From Streptomyces beihaiensis (lineage in GTDB: Bacteria; Actinomycetota; Actinomycetes; Streptomycetales; Streptomycetaceae): 32,175 bases of DNA. The notes under the pieces were generated by a model. It searched no databases, had not been told where the DNA came from, and was given only the letters and a program-made list of their open reading frames with translations. The position numbers and the translations under genes are program-made. Below, in pieces: positions 23,154-31,287 of this stretch. The stretch lies in NCBI RefSeq assembly GCF_026274175.1, contig NZ_JAPHNL010000309.1:1-32175 (forward strand), in the 5' to 3' direction. Within the stretch, counting starts at the first letter, position 1. The number at the start of each line of letters is the position of its first letter.

Positions 23154-23411
23154 GAGGGAAGTCCGGGCGGCCGGCGCGCAGAGAACCTCCGTGCGTCGGC
23201 TGTCCCCGCACACCGCGAAGGACCGTGGTGCGCGCGCCCGGACGCCTGCGTCACAGGCACCCTTCCGCGCCACACCAAGCGCCGCCACCGCACCACCGCA
23301 CCACCCCGCCGCCGTCGAATCCGACGGCACCCCCAGCCCTCGATCCGTACAGCAGCCAGCCCGACCCCGACTCAGCGTTCCCCTCAGACGCTCATCGCCG
23401 GAGGCACCACC

Positions 23412-24749
23412 GTGAAGGACATCCTGGACGCGATCCAGTCGCAGAACGCCACGTCTGCCGACTTCGCAGCCCTGCCCCTCCCCGACTCGTACCGCGCCAT
23501 CACCGTGCGCAAGGACGAGCAGGACATGTTCGCGGGGCTCAGCACCCGCGACAAGGACCCGCGCAAGTCGCTCCACCTGGACGAGGTCCCGGTGCCCGAA
23601 CTCGGCCCGGGTGAGGCCCTGGTGGCCGTCATGGCCTCGTCCGTGAACTACAACTCCGTGTGGACCTCGATCTTCGAGCCGCTCTCCACCTTCGGGTTCC
23701 TGGAGCGCTACGGCCGCACCAGCGAGCTGGCCAAGCGCCACGACCTGCCGTACCACATCATCGGCTCCGACCTGGCCGGAGTCGTCCTGCGCACCGGTCC
23801 CGGCGTCAACGCCTGGAACCCGGGCGACGAGGTCGTCGCCCACTGCCTCTCCGTCGAACTGGAGTCCTCCGACGGGCACAACGACACGATGCTCGACCCC
23901 GAGCAGCGCATCTGGGGCTTCGAGACCAACTTCGGCGGCCTCGCCGAGATCGCGCTGGTCAAGTCCAACCAGCTGATGCCCAAGCCCGACCACCTTAGCT
24001 GGGAGGAGGCCGCGGCCCCCGGCCTGGTCAACTCCACCGCCTACCGCCAGCTGGTCTCCCGCAACGGCGCCGGGATGAAGCAGGGCGACAACGTGCTGAT
24101 CTGGGGCGCGAGCGGCGGACTCGGCTCGTACGCCACGCAGTTCGCACTCGCCGGTGGCGCCAACCCGATCTGTGTCGTCTCCAGCGAACAGAAGGCTGAC
24201 ATCTGCCGGGCCATGGGCGCCGAGGCGATCATCGACCGCAACGCCGAGGGCTACAAGTTCTGGAAGGACGAGCACAACCAGGACCCGCGCGAGTGGAAGC
24301 GGTTCGGCAAGCGCATCCGTGAGCTGACCGGCGGCGAGGACGTGGACATCGTCTTCGAGCACCCGGGCCGCGAGACCTTCGGCGCCTCCGTCTACGTCAC
24401 CCGCAAGGGCGGCACGATCGTCACCTGCGCCTCGACCTCCGGCTACAACCACGAGTACGACAACCGCTACCTGTGGATGTCGCTGAAGCGCATCATCGGC
24501 TCGCACTTCGCCAACTACCGCGAGGCGTGGGAGGCCAACCGGCTCATCGCCAAGGGCAAGATCCACCCGACCCTGTCGAAGGTGTACGCACTGGAGGACA
24601 CCGGCCAGGCCGCGTACGACGTGCACCGCAACCTGCACCAGGGCAAGGTCGGCGTCCTCGCGCTCGCCCCGGAGGAAGGTCTCGGCGTGCGCGACCACGA
24701 GAAGCGCGCCCTGCACATCGACGCCATCAACCGGTTCCGGAACGTCTGA
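23412..24749 (+). CDS. ccr: Crotonyl-CoA carboxylase/reductase
   Basis: 445 residues from the GTG at 23412, with GGAGG seven bases upstream. The enzyme is a medium-chain (zinc-independent) reductase that uses NADPH to reduce crotonyl-CoA and traps CO2 to form (2S)-ethylmalonyl-CoA. The nucleotide-binding motif is GASGGLGSY (232-240). With this start the four residues known to build the CO2 pocket of Kitasatospora Ccr fall at identical numbers: Asn81, Phe170, Glu171 and His365. This both identifies the protein as a carboxylating member and supports the chosen start. The sequence closely resembles the Streptomyces collinus enzyme as I remember it. It leads the ecm-mcl-mch-mcd operon (44-bp gap to ecm) and supplies ethylmalonyl-CoA for assimilation and for polyketides. 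Confidence 0.97.
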   Translation: MKDILDAIQSQNATSADFAALPLPDSYRAITVRKDEQDMFAGLSTRDKDPRKSLHLDEVPVPELGPGEALVAVMASSVNYNSVWTSIFEPLSTFGFLERYGRTSELAKRHDLPYHIIGSDLAGVVLRTGPGVNAWNPGDEVVAHCLSVELESSDGHNDTMLDPEQRIWGFETNFGGLAEIALVKSNQLMPKPDHLSWEEAAAPGLVNSTAYRQLVSRNGAGMKQGDNVLIWGASGGLGSYATQFALAGGANPICVVSSEQKADICRAMGAEAIIDRNAEGYKFWKDEHNQDPREWKRFGKRIRELTGGEDVDIVFEHPGRETFGASVYVTRKGGTIVTCASTSGYNHEYDNRYLWMSLKRIIGSHFANYREAWEANRLIAKGKIHPTLSKVYALEDTGQAAYDVHRNLHQGKVGVLALAPEEGLGVRDHEKRALHIDAINRFRNV

Positions 24750-24793
24750 CCCCCGCCCCTGACCCCTCTGAACTCCCCCAGGAGCAGCAGCAG

Positions 24794-26842
24794 ATGACTG
24801 AGCGTCAGAAGGACCGGCCGTGGCTCATGCGCACCTACGCCGGTCACTCCACGGCGGAGGCGTCCAACGAGTTGTACCGGCGCAACCTCGCCAAGGGCCA
24901 GACGGGTCTGTCGGTCGCGTTCGACCTGCCGACCCAGACCGGGTACGACCCGGACCACGTGCTCGCGCGCGGCGAGGTCGGCCGGGTCGGCGTCCCGGTC
25001 AGCCACCTCGGTGACATGCGCCGTCTGTTCCAGGACATCCCCCTGGACCGGATGAACACCTCGATGACGATCAACGCCACCGCCATGTGGCTCCTGGCGC
25101 TCTACCAGGTCGTCGCGGAGGAGCAGGGCGCGGACATCGCGCAGTTGCAGGGCACGACGCAGAACGACATCGTCAAGGAGTACCTCTCCCGCGGGACGCA
25201 CGTCTTCCCGCCGGGGCCCTCGCTCCGCCTGACGACGGACATGATCGCCTACACGGTGTCCCACATCCCCAAGTGGAACCCGATCAACATCTGCTCGTAC
25301 CACCTTCAGGAGGCGGGGGCCACACCGGTCCAGGAGATCGCGTACGCGATGTCCACCGCCATCGCGGTTCTCGATGCCGTACGCGACGCAGGGCAGGTCC
25401 CCGCCGAGAAGTTCGGGGACGTCGTGGCCCGCATCTCCTTCTTCGTCAACGCGGGTGTCCGCTTCGTCGAGGAGATGTGCAAGATGCGGGCGTTCGGGCG
25501 GATCTGGGATCAGATCACGCGCGAGCGGTACGGCATCGAGAACCCGAAGCAGCGGCGCTTCCGCTACGGGGTGCAGGTCAACTCGCTGGGCCTGACCGAG
25601 GCGCAGCCGGAGAACAACGTCCAGCGGATCGTCCTGGAGATGCTGGCGGTCACCCTCTCCAAGGACGCGCGCGCCCGCGCCGTCCAGCTGCCCGCCTGGA
25701 ACGAGGCGCTGGGGCTCCCCCGCCCCTGGGACCAGCAGTGGTCGCTGCGCATCCAGCAGGTCCTCGCCCACGAGAGCGATCTGCTGGAGTACGAGGACAT
25801 CTTCGCGGGCTCGCACGTCATCGAGAAGAAGGTCGACGCGCTGGTCGCCGAGTCGCTCTCCGAGATCGACCGGATCCAGGAGATGGGCGGCGCGATGGCC
25901 GCCGTCGAGTCGGGCTACCTCAAGTCGCAGCTCGTCGCCTCGCACGCGGAGCGGCGCGCGCGGATCGAGGCCGGCGAGGAGAAGATCGTCGGTGTGAACA
26001 TCTACGAGTCGACCGAGCCGAACCCGCTCACCGCCGACCTGGACACCGCGATCATGACGGTGGACCACGCGGTCGAGCAGCGGGTGGTGCGGGCCATCGG
26101 CGAGTGGCGCACCACCCGCCAGGAGTCCAGCGACCGGCAGGGCATGGGCGACCCGTTCCACTACCCGACGACCCGGCAGGCGCTCGACCGCCTCAAGGAG
26201 GCCGCGGCGGGTACGGAGAACCTCATGGAGGCCACCCTGGAGTGCGCCCGCGCCGGGGTCACGACCGGCGAGTGGTCCCAGGCCCTGCGTGAGGTCTTCG
26301 GCGAGTACCGGGCGCCCACCGGCGTCTCGTCGGCGCCGGTCGCCGTCACCGCCGAGGAGGGCACCCCGCTGGCCGAGGTCCGCGAGAAGGTCCGCCGCAC
26401 CGGCGACGAGCTCGGCGGCAAGCTGCGCCTGCTGGTCGGCAAGCCGGGCCTTGACGGCCACTCCAACGGCGCCGAACAGATCGCCGTGCGGGCCCGTGAT
26501 GCCGGGTTCGAGGTGGTCTACCAGGGCATCCGGCTCACCCCTGAGCAGATCGTGTCCGCCGCGCTCGCCGAGGACGTGCACTGCGTCGGCCTGTCGATCC
26601 TGTCCGGGTCGCACGCCGAGCTGGTGCCCGATGTGCTCGCCAGGCTGCGCGAGGCGGGCGCCACCGACATCCCCGTCATCGTCGGGGGCATCATTCCCCA
26701 CGCCGACGCCGAGGATCTGAAGCGGGCGGGTGTCGCCGCCGTCTTCACTCCCAAGGACTTCGGTATCACGGAGATCATCGGCCGTATCGTCGACGAGATC
26801 CGGCAAGCGAACCACCTCGACCCGTTGGAGGTCCCCGCATGA
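24794..26842 (+). CDS. ecm: Ethylmalonyl-CoA mutase (B12-dependent, MeaA type)
   Basis: 682 residues from the ATG at 24794. The large N-terminal TIM-barrel domain is of the methylmalonyl-CoA-mutase family (WLMRTYAGHSTAEASNELYRRNLAKGQTGLSVAFDLPTQTGYD at the start, LQGTTQNDIVKEYLSRGTHVFPP mid-domain). The C-terminal B12-binding Rossmann domain has DGHSNG (Asp554-x-His556), the base-off cobalamin motif, followed by SILSGSH and VGGIIP. It isomerises (2R)-ethylmalonyl-CoA to (2S)-methylsuccinyl-CoA. True methylmalonyl-CoA mutases have a heterodimer or longer catalytic chain; a single 680-residue chain directly behind ccr is diagnostic of Ecm/MeaA. It overlaps mcl by ATGA. Confidence 0.95.
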   Translation: MTERQKDRPWLMRTYAGHSTAEASNELYRRNLAKGQTGLSVAFDLPTQTGYDPDHVLARGEVGRVGVPVSHLGDMRRLFQDIPLDRMNTSMTINATAMWLLALYQVVAEEQGADIAQLQGTTQNDIVKEYLSRGTHVFPPGPSLRLTTDMIAYTVSHIPKWNPINICSYHLQEAGATPVQEIAYAMSTAIAVLDAVRDAGQVPAEKFGDVVARISFFVNAGVRFVEEMCKMRAFGRIWDQITRERYGIENPKQRRFRYGVQVNSLGLTEAQPENNVQRIVLEMLAVTLSKDARARAVQLPAWNEALGLPRPWDQQWSLRIQQVLAHESDLLEYEDIFAGSHVIEKKVDALVAESLSEIDRIQEMGGAMAAVESGYLKSQLVASHAERRARIEAGEEKIVGVNIYESTEPNPLTADLDTAIMTVDHAVEQRVVRAIGEWRTTRQESSDRQGMGDPFHYPTTRQALDRLKEAAAGTENLMEATLECARAGVTTGEWSQALREVFGEYRAPTGVSSAPVAVTAEEGTPLAEVREKVRRTGDELGGKLRLLVGKPGLDGHSNGAEQIAVRARDAGFEVVYQGIRLTPEQIVSAALAEDVHCVGLSILSGSHAELVPDVLARLREAGATDIPVIVGGIIPHADAEDLKRAGVAAVFTPKDFGITEIIGRIVDEIRQANHLDPLEVPA

Positions 26843-27804
26843 CGTCCCCCGTCAACCGACTCCGTCCGCGCCGTTCGTGCCTGGCGGTGCCCGGCTCGAA
26901 CCCCCGCTTCCTGGAGAAGGCCCAGGGCCTCCCCGCCGACCAGGTCTTCCTCGACCTGGAGGACGCGTGCGCCCCGCTGGCCAAGCCGGAGGCCCGGCAC
27001 ACCATCGTCAAGTTCCTCAACGAGGGCGACTGGACGGGCAAGACACGCGTCGTGCGGGTCAACGACTGGACGACCGAGTGGACCTACCGCGACGTCGTGA
27101 CCGTCGTCGAGGGGGCCGGCCAGAACCTCGACTGCATCATGCTGCCGAAGGTCCAGACGGCCGACCAGGTGGTCGCCCTCGACCTGCTGCTCACCCAGAT
27201 CGAGAAGACGATGGGCTTCGAGGTCGGCAAGATCGGCATCGAGGCGCAGATCGAGAACGCGCGGGGCCTGAACAACGTCAACGAGATCGCGACGGCCTCC
27301 CAGCGCGTCGAGACGATCATCTTCGGCCCGGCCGACTTCATGGCCTCCATCAACATGAAGTCGCTGGTCGTCGGCGAGCAGCCGCCCGGCTACCCGGCGG
27401 ACGCGTACCACTTCATCCTGATGAAGATCCTGATGGCCGCCCGCGCCAACGACCTCCAGGCGATCGACGGCCCGTACCTGCAGATCAAGAACGTCGACGG
27501 CTACCGCGAGGTCGCCCAGCGCGCCGCCGCCCTCGGCTTCGACGGCAAGTGGGTGCTCCACCCGGGCCAGGTCGAGGCCGCCAACGAGGTCTTCTCGCCC
27601 TCCCAGGAGGACTACGACCACGCCGAGCTGATCCTGGACGCGTACGAGTACTACACGTCGGAGGCGGGCGGCAAGAAGGGCTCGGCGATGCTCGGCGACG
27701 AGATGATCGACGAGGCCAGCCGGAAGATGGCGCTGGTCATCTCCGGGAAGGGGCGTGCGGCCGGCATGCAGCGCACGTCGAAGTTCGAAGCCCCGGAGGC
27801 GTGA
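26839..27804 (+). CDS. mcl: Beta-methylmalyl-CoA / malyl-CoA lyase (HpcH/HpaI aldolase, CitE-like)
   Basis: 321 residues. The ATG is part of ATGA, overlapping the ecm stop codon, so the two are translationally coupled. CitE-type TIM barrel: RRSCLAVPGSNPRFLEKA (CoA/phosphate loop), VFLDLEDACAP (Glu41), RVVRVND (Arg73), KIGIEAQIENARGL (Mg2+-ligand glutamates 135/139) and IIFGPADFMAS (Asp166 ligand), with GKWVLHPGQVEAAN near the C-terminus. In the pathway it cleaves (2R,3S)-beta-methylmalyl-CoA to glyoxylate and propionyl-CoA, and in many organisms also makes or splits malyl-CoA. Length agrees with the ~320-residue family. Confidence 0.94.
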   Translation: MTSPVNRLRPRRSCLAVPGSNPRFLEKAQGLPADQVFLDLEDACAPLAKPEARHTIVKFLNEGDWTGKTRVVRVNDWTTEWTYRDVVTVVEGAGQNLDCIMLPKVQTADQVVALDLLLTQIEKTMGFEVGKIGIEAQIENARGLNNVNEIATASQRVETIIFGPADFMASINMKSLVVGEQPPGYPADAYHFILMKILMAARANDLQAIDGPYLQIKNVDGYREVAQRAAALGFDGKWVLHPGQVEAANEVFSPSQEDYDHAELILDAYEYYTSEAGGKKGSAMLGDEMIDEASRKMALVISGKGRAAGMQRTSKFEAPEA

Positions 27805-27811
27805 GACAACC

Positions 27812-28327
27812 ATGCAGTTCGGCCGCACCTACGAAGAGTTCACCGTCGGCGACGTGTACAAGCACTGGCCGGGGAAGACGGTCACGGAGTACGACGACCA
27901 TCTCTTCTGCCTTCTGACGATGAACCACCACCCGCTCCACATGGACACGAACTATGCGGAGAAGACGACGGACTTCGGCAAGAACGTCGTCGTGGGCAAC
28001 TACATCTACTCGCTGCTCCTGGGTATGTCGGTCCCCGACGTGTCGGGCAAGGCCATCGCCAACCTGGAGATCGAGTCGTTGCGCCACGTGGCGCCGACGT
28101 TCCACGGCGACACCATCTACGGCGAGACGACGGTCCTGGACAAGACCCCGTCGAAGTCCAAGTCGGACCGCGGGATCGTCCACGTCGAGACCAAGGGGTA
28201 CAAGCAGGACGGCACGCTCGTCTGCGTCTTCCGCCGCAAGGTGATGGTGCCCACCGAGACGTACATCAAGGAGCGCGGCGGCGAGCAGCCCGGCCGCCCC
28301 GAGCCGAAGGCGCAGGAGAAGAAGTAA
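27812..28327 (+). CDS. mch: Mesaconyl-CoA hydratase (single-domain MaoC family)
   Basis: 171 residues, one hot-dog domain: GRTYEEFTVGDVYKHWPGKTVTEYDDHLFCLLTMNHHPLHMDTNYAEKTTDFGKNVVVGNYIYSLLLGM, followed by strands LEIESLRHVAPTFHGDTIYGET. The catalytic segment reads N38-H-H-P-L-H43-M-D. MaoC hydratases usually have Asp-x-Asn-Pro-x-His here, so the first acid is Asn. Its His43 is kept. As I recall, the proteobacterial mesaconyl-CoA hydratase is about twice as long (two domains); this compact form fits actinobacteria. It hydrates mesaconyl-CoA to beta-methylmalyl-CoA. The assignment rests mainly on its place between mcl and mcd. GGAGG lies 11 nt before the ATG. Confidence 0.88.
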   Translation: MQFGRTYEEFTVGDVYKHWPGKTVTEYDDHLFCLLTMNHHPLHMDTNYAEKTTDFGKNVVVGNYIYSLLLGMSVPDVSGKAIANLEIESLRHVAPTFHGDTIYGETTVLDKTPSKSKSDRGIVHVETKGYKQDGTLVCVFRRKVMVPTETYIKERGGEQPGRPEPKAQEKK

Positions 28328-28329
28328 CG

Positions 28330-29535
28330 ATGAGCCGACTCGCCCAGACCCACGGCCTCACGGACGTCCAGCAGGAGATCCTGTCCACCGTCCGGGACTT
28401 CGTGGACAAGGAGATCATCCCGGTCGCGACGGAGCTGGAGCACCGCGACGAGTACCCGCAGCAGATCGTCGACGGGCTCAAGGAGTTGGGGCTCTTCGGT
28501 CTCATGATCCCCGAGGAGTACGGGGGTCTGGGCGAGTCGCTGCTCACCTACGCGCTGTGCGTGGAGGAGATAGCCCGCGGCTGGATGTCGGTCTCCGGCA
28601 TCATCAACACGCACTTCATCGTGGCGTACATGCTCAAGCAGCACGGCACGCGGGAGCAGAAGGAGCACTTCCTGCCGCGGATGGCGCTCGGCGAGGTGCG
28701 CGGCGCGTTCTCCATGTCGGAGCCGGGCCTCGGCTCGGACGTGTCGGCGATCACGTCGAAGGCGGTCAGGGACGGCGACGAGTACGTCCTGAACGGCCAG
28801 AAGATGTGGCTGACCAACGGCGGCACGTCAACGCTTGTGGCGGTTCTCACTCGAAGTGATGAAGGTCACCCCGAGGGCACCGCCCCCCACAAGTCGATGA
28901 CGACCTTCCTCGTGGAGAAGGAGCCCGGCTTCGGCGAGGTCCGGCCCGGCCTCACGATCCCCGGGAAGATCGACAAGATGGGGTACAAGGGCGTCGACAC
29001 GACCGAGCTGGTCATGGACAACCTGCGTATTCCGGCCAATCGCGTGCTCGGCGGCGAGACCGGCCGAGGGTTTTACCAAATGATGGACGGCGTGGAAGTC
29101 GGCCGCGTGAATGTGGCGGCCCGCGGTTGCGGCGTCGCGCAGCGTGCCTTCGAACTCGGCGTCTCGTACGCCCAGCAGCGGCAGACTTTCGGCAAGCCGA
29201 TCGCCAAGCACCAGGCGATCCAGTTCAAACTCGCGGAGATGGCTACCAAGGTCGAGGCCGCTCATGCGATGATGGTGAACGCAGCACGCAAAAAGGACTC
29301 CGGGGAACGAAACGACCTCGAAGCAGGGATGGCCAAGTACCTGGCCTCCGAATACTGCAAGGAAGTCGTGGAGGACGCGTTCCGGATTCACGGCGGTTAT
29401 GGATTCTCGAAGGAGTACGAGATCGAGCGCCTGTACCGCGAGGCGCCGATGCTGCTGATCGGTGAAGGTACCGCCGAAATCCAGAAAATGATCATTGGTC
29501 GTCGACTGCTCGAAGAGTATCGATTCCAGGGCTGA
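28330..29535 (+). CDS. mcd: Methylsuccinyl-CoA dehydrogenase (acyl-CoA dehydrogenase family)
   Basis: 401 residues starting 2 nt after the mch stop codon, so coupled. Three-domain ACAD fold: N-terminal helices (DVQQEILSTVRDFVDKEIIP), GAFSMSEPGLGSDVSAITSKA (FAD-contacting beta domain), and the C-terminal helical domain with RQTFGKPIAKHQAIQFKLAEM. The catalytic glutamate is Glu379 in IGEGTAEIQ. It oxidises (2S)-methylsuccinyl-CoA to mesaconyl-CoA and passes electrons to ETF. The Rhodobacter enzyme is, as I recall, longer because of an N-terminal extension that is absent here. From about 29040 to the stop codon the gene uses markedly more A/T-ending codons (GAA, GCA, AAA, CGA, TAT) than its first two thirds. 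Confidence 0.93.
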   Translation: MSRLAQTHGLTDVQQEILSTVRDFVDKEIIPVATELEHRDEYPQQIVDGLKELGLFGLMIPEEYGGLGESLLTYALCVEEIARGWMSVSGIINTHFIVAYMLKQHGTREQKEHFLPRMALGEVRGAFSMSEPGLGSDVSAITSKAVRDGDEYVLNGQKMWLTNGGTSTLVAVLTRSDEGHPEGTAPHKSMTTFLVEKEPGFGEVRPGLTIPGKIDKMGYKGVDTTELVMDNLRIPANRVLGGETGRGFYQMMDGVEVGRVNVAARGCGVAQRAFELGVSYAQQRQTFGKPIAKHQAIQFKLAEMATKVEAAHAMMVNAARKKDSGERNDLEAGMAKYLASEYCKEVVEDAFRIHGGYGFSKEYEIERLYREAPMLLIGEGTAEIQKMIIGRRLLEEYRFQG

Positions 29536-29552
29536 ACCTGGGCGAGATGTCC

Positions 29553-29596
29553 GTTACGGGGTGTTTTCGTCGCGAAGAAGATCACACCCCGTCAAC
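29553..29596 (+). terminator. Terminator hairpin after mcd
   Basis: ACGGGGTGT (29556-29564) pairs perfectly with ACACCCCGT (29584-29592). The stem extends by three more pairs across one bulged base, and an inner TTCG-TCG-CGAA can form. It begins 18 nt after the mcd stop and has no T-run, as is common in Streptomyces. It should separate the ccr operon from psd. Confidence 0.65.
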
Positions 29597-29633
29597 GCTC
29601 TTCGGCCGCCGACTCGGTTTCCTGGCTTGCCCA

Positions 29634-29657
29634 GTTGCGGCTCGCAACCGATAGCAT
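29634..29657 (+). promoter_or_regulatory. psd-pssA promoter with GTTGCG-GCT-CGCAAC dyad
   Basis: TAGCAT (29652-29657) fits TANNNT and is preceded, 3 bp upstream, by a perfect 6-bp inverted repeat with 3-bp centre (29634-29648). A TTGCCC at 29627-29632 is the nearest -35-like hexamer but is 19 bp away. The dyad sits between the two elements, where a repressor would block the polymerase. Confidence 0.5.
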
Positions 29658-29718
29658 CCCGGGAAAAGCCGCCGTCCCCCCGTAACCAGCGCGGCCTCAT
29701 CCGCTACGAAGGTCATCC

Positions 29719-30375
29719 ATGCCCCACAGCCAAACCTCTGCACCACGCGACGGCGTCCTCAAGGGACGTCTTGCGCGCGGAGCCTCGCCGTGGCTTCTTC
29801 CGACCGTGGCCACGGCGGCACTCAGCCTGGCCCGCTCACGCAGCTCCAAGAAGGCCGCAGCACTCGCCGTCCCGTCCACCGCTCTGGCGGCCGGCATGCT
29901 GTGGTTCTTCCGCGACCCCGAGCGCGAGATCACGCAGGGCCGGGTCATCTCCCCCGCCGACGGTGTGGTGCAGAGCATCATGCCGTGGAAGGACGGGCGG
30001 ACCCGTGTCGCGATCTTCATGAGCCCGCTGAACGTGCACGTCAACCGCGCCCCCCTCGCGGGTACCGTCACCTCCGTCGAACACATCCCGGGCGGATACG
30101 TCCCGGCGTTCAACAAGGAGAGCGAGAACAACGAGCGCGTCGTCTGGCACTTCGACACCGACCTCGGTGACATCGAGATGATCCAGATCGCCGGCGCCGT
30201 CGCCCGCCGCATCGTCCCGTACGTGCCCAGCGGCACCAAGGTCGAGCAGGGCGAGCGGGTCGGCCTGATCCGTTTCGGCTCGCGCGTCGACCTGTACCTT
30301 CCCGAGGGCGTGGAGGTCGACGTCGAGGTCGGCCAGAAGACCGTGGCGGGGGTGACTCGCCTTGACCGTGACTGA
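29719..30375 (+). CDS. psd: Phosphatidylserine decarboxylase proenzyme
   Basis: 218 residues, the short PSD-A form found in actinobacteria and archaea. The central part includes WFFRDPEREITQGRVISPADGVVQSI, VAIFMSPLNVHVNRAPLAG and VPAFNKESENNERVVWHF, all family landmarks. The self-cleavage site is Gly187-Ser188 in RFGSRVD, where Ser188 becomes the pyruvoyl group, leaving a ~31-residue alpha chain. An N-terminal segment with one hydrophobic stretch (about 22-62) anchors it to the membrane. It converts phosphatidylserine to phosphatidylethanolamine. GAAGG lies upstream of the ATG. Its stop codon overlaps pssA, consistent with the consecutive steps of one pathway. Confidence 0.96.
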   Translation: MPHSQTSAPRDGVLKGRLARGASPWLLPTVATAALSLARSRSSKKAAALAVPSTALAAGMLWFFRDPEREITQGRVISPADGVVQSIMPWKDGRTRVAIFMSPLNVHVNRAPLAGTVTSVEHIPGGYVPAFNKESENNERVVWHFDTDLGDIEMIQIAGAVARRIVPYVPSGTKVEQGERVGLIRFGSRVDLYLPEGVEVDVEVGQKTVAGVTRLDRD

Positions 30376-31213
30376 CTCAGAGACCCGGACCGGCTGGGTG
30401 CCCGAGCCCGACGAGACGGACGACGCGGAGGAGATGCCGCTGTCGCTGCGCCTGTCGATAGCGGACACGCTGACGCTGGGCAACGCCACGTGCGGCTTCA
30501 TGGCGGTCTACTTCACGACGACCGGCATCCTCATCCCGCACCTCCAGGGCGCCGCGGAGTCCGGCATGGCGCGGCACAGTGCCGCCACCGCCGTGATCCT
30601 GATGCTCGCCGCCGCGATCTTCGACCTGTTCGACGGTCTGGTGGCACGCAAGCTGCGCTCGTCGCCGATGGGCGCCGAACTGGACAACCTGTCCGACCTG
30701 ATCAGCTTCGGTCTGGCACCCGCGTACTTCGTGCTCGTCTACGGCATGGTCGCCGACGACGCGCACCAGAGAGTCGCGGCGGTCGGCGCCATCGTGGTGC
30801 TGCTCGCGGTCGTGCTGCGGCTTGCCCGCTTCTCGTGCGTGACGGTGAAGGACGGCACCTTCCAGGGCATGCCGTCACCGTTCGGCGCGCTGACGGTCGT
30901 CTCGATCGTGCTGCTTCAGCTGCCGTTCGTGGCGACGCTGCTCGCGATCATCGGCACGGCGTGGCTGATGGTCAGCCGGGTCGAGTACCCGAAGCCGCGC
31001 GGTCGGCTCGCGGTGGCCATGCTCTCCTGGATCGTGCTGAGCATGGGCATGCTCACGGCCTGGGCGTTCGACGCGCCCGGCGGCCAGCTGCTGCTCGCCA
31101 TGGGGTGCACGCTCCAGCTGGTGCTCGGCGCGGTGATCCCGCTGTTCGCCACGGCGCGGCGGGTGAACAACTTCCGCGACAACCGCCGAGAGGCACGGGC
31201 GGCGCAGTCGTAG
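30362..31213 (+). CDS. pssA: CDP-diacylglycerol--serine O-phosphatidyltransferase
   Basis: 283 residues if it starts at the TTG at 30362 (GGGGGTGA six bases upstream); the GTG at 30368 is an equally plausible start. It overlaps the end of psd in another frame, giving coupled translation. The CDP-alcohol phosphatidyltransferase motif is complete: D-L-F-D-G-L-V-A-R-(8)-G-A-E-L-D-N-L-S-D, with the four metal-binding Asp residues. About eight membrane helices follow from residue 33 onward; the first ~30 residues are acidic and cytoplasmic. It makes phosphatidylserine from CDP-diacylglycerol and L-serine, the substrate for psd. The C-terminal tail (RRVNNFRDNRREARAAQS) is basic. Confidence 0.95.
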   Translation: MTVTDSETRTGWVPEPDETDDAEEMPLSLRLSIADTLTLGNATCGFMAVYFTTTGILIPHLQGAAESGMARHSAATAVILMLAAAIFDLFDGLVARKLRSSPMGAELDNLSDLISFGLAPAYFVLVYGMVADDAHQRVAAVGAIVVLLAVVLRLARFSCVTVKDGTFQGMPSPFGALTVVSIVLLQLPFVATLLAIIGTAWLMVSRVEYPKPRGRLAVAMLSWIVLSMGMLTAWAFDAPGGQLLLAMGCTLQLVLGAVIPLFATARRVNNFRDNRREARAAQS

Positions 31214-31229
31214 ACCGGGCGAACCGTCG

Positions 31230-31268
31230 CGAAAGGGCCCCGAACCATTGCGGTTCGGGGCCCTTTCG
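31230..31268. terminator. Strong bidirectional terminator between pssA and the convergent methyltransferase
   Basis: A perfect 17-bp stem (31230-31246 with 31252-31268, CGAAAGGGCCCCGAACC and its complement) and a 5-nt loop ATTGC. It ends CTTTCG rather than a T-run. It lies 17 nt past the pssA stop and 19 nt past the methyltransferase stop on the other strand, so it can serve both. Confidence 0.85.
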
Positions 31269-31287
31269 TCTCGTCCGTACGCACCCG

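Larger units (their letters stand above)
22906..23411 (+). other. 506-bp ccr control region
   Basis: From left to right: a long-stem terminator (22922-22986), two GATC-rich palindromes (23009-23023 and 23057-23070), a small dyad ATTTC-N8-GAAAT (23090-23107), the dyad GGCAC-N3-GTGCC (23112-23124), a promoter (-35 TTGTGC, -10 TACGTT, 23125-23153) and then a leader of about 250 nt rich in C and poor in G. The dinucleotide makeup at 22985-23110 is clearly less GC-rich than the rest of the window. No gene is supported here. Confidence 0.7.

Noticed and set aside
23127-23411. In-frame extension of ccr to an upstream start
   Set aside because: Residues are Pro/Arg/Thr low-complexity without homology, the promoter lies at its very start, and CO2-pocket residue numbers match the GTG at 23412.
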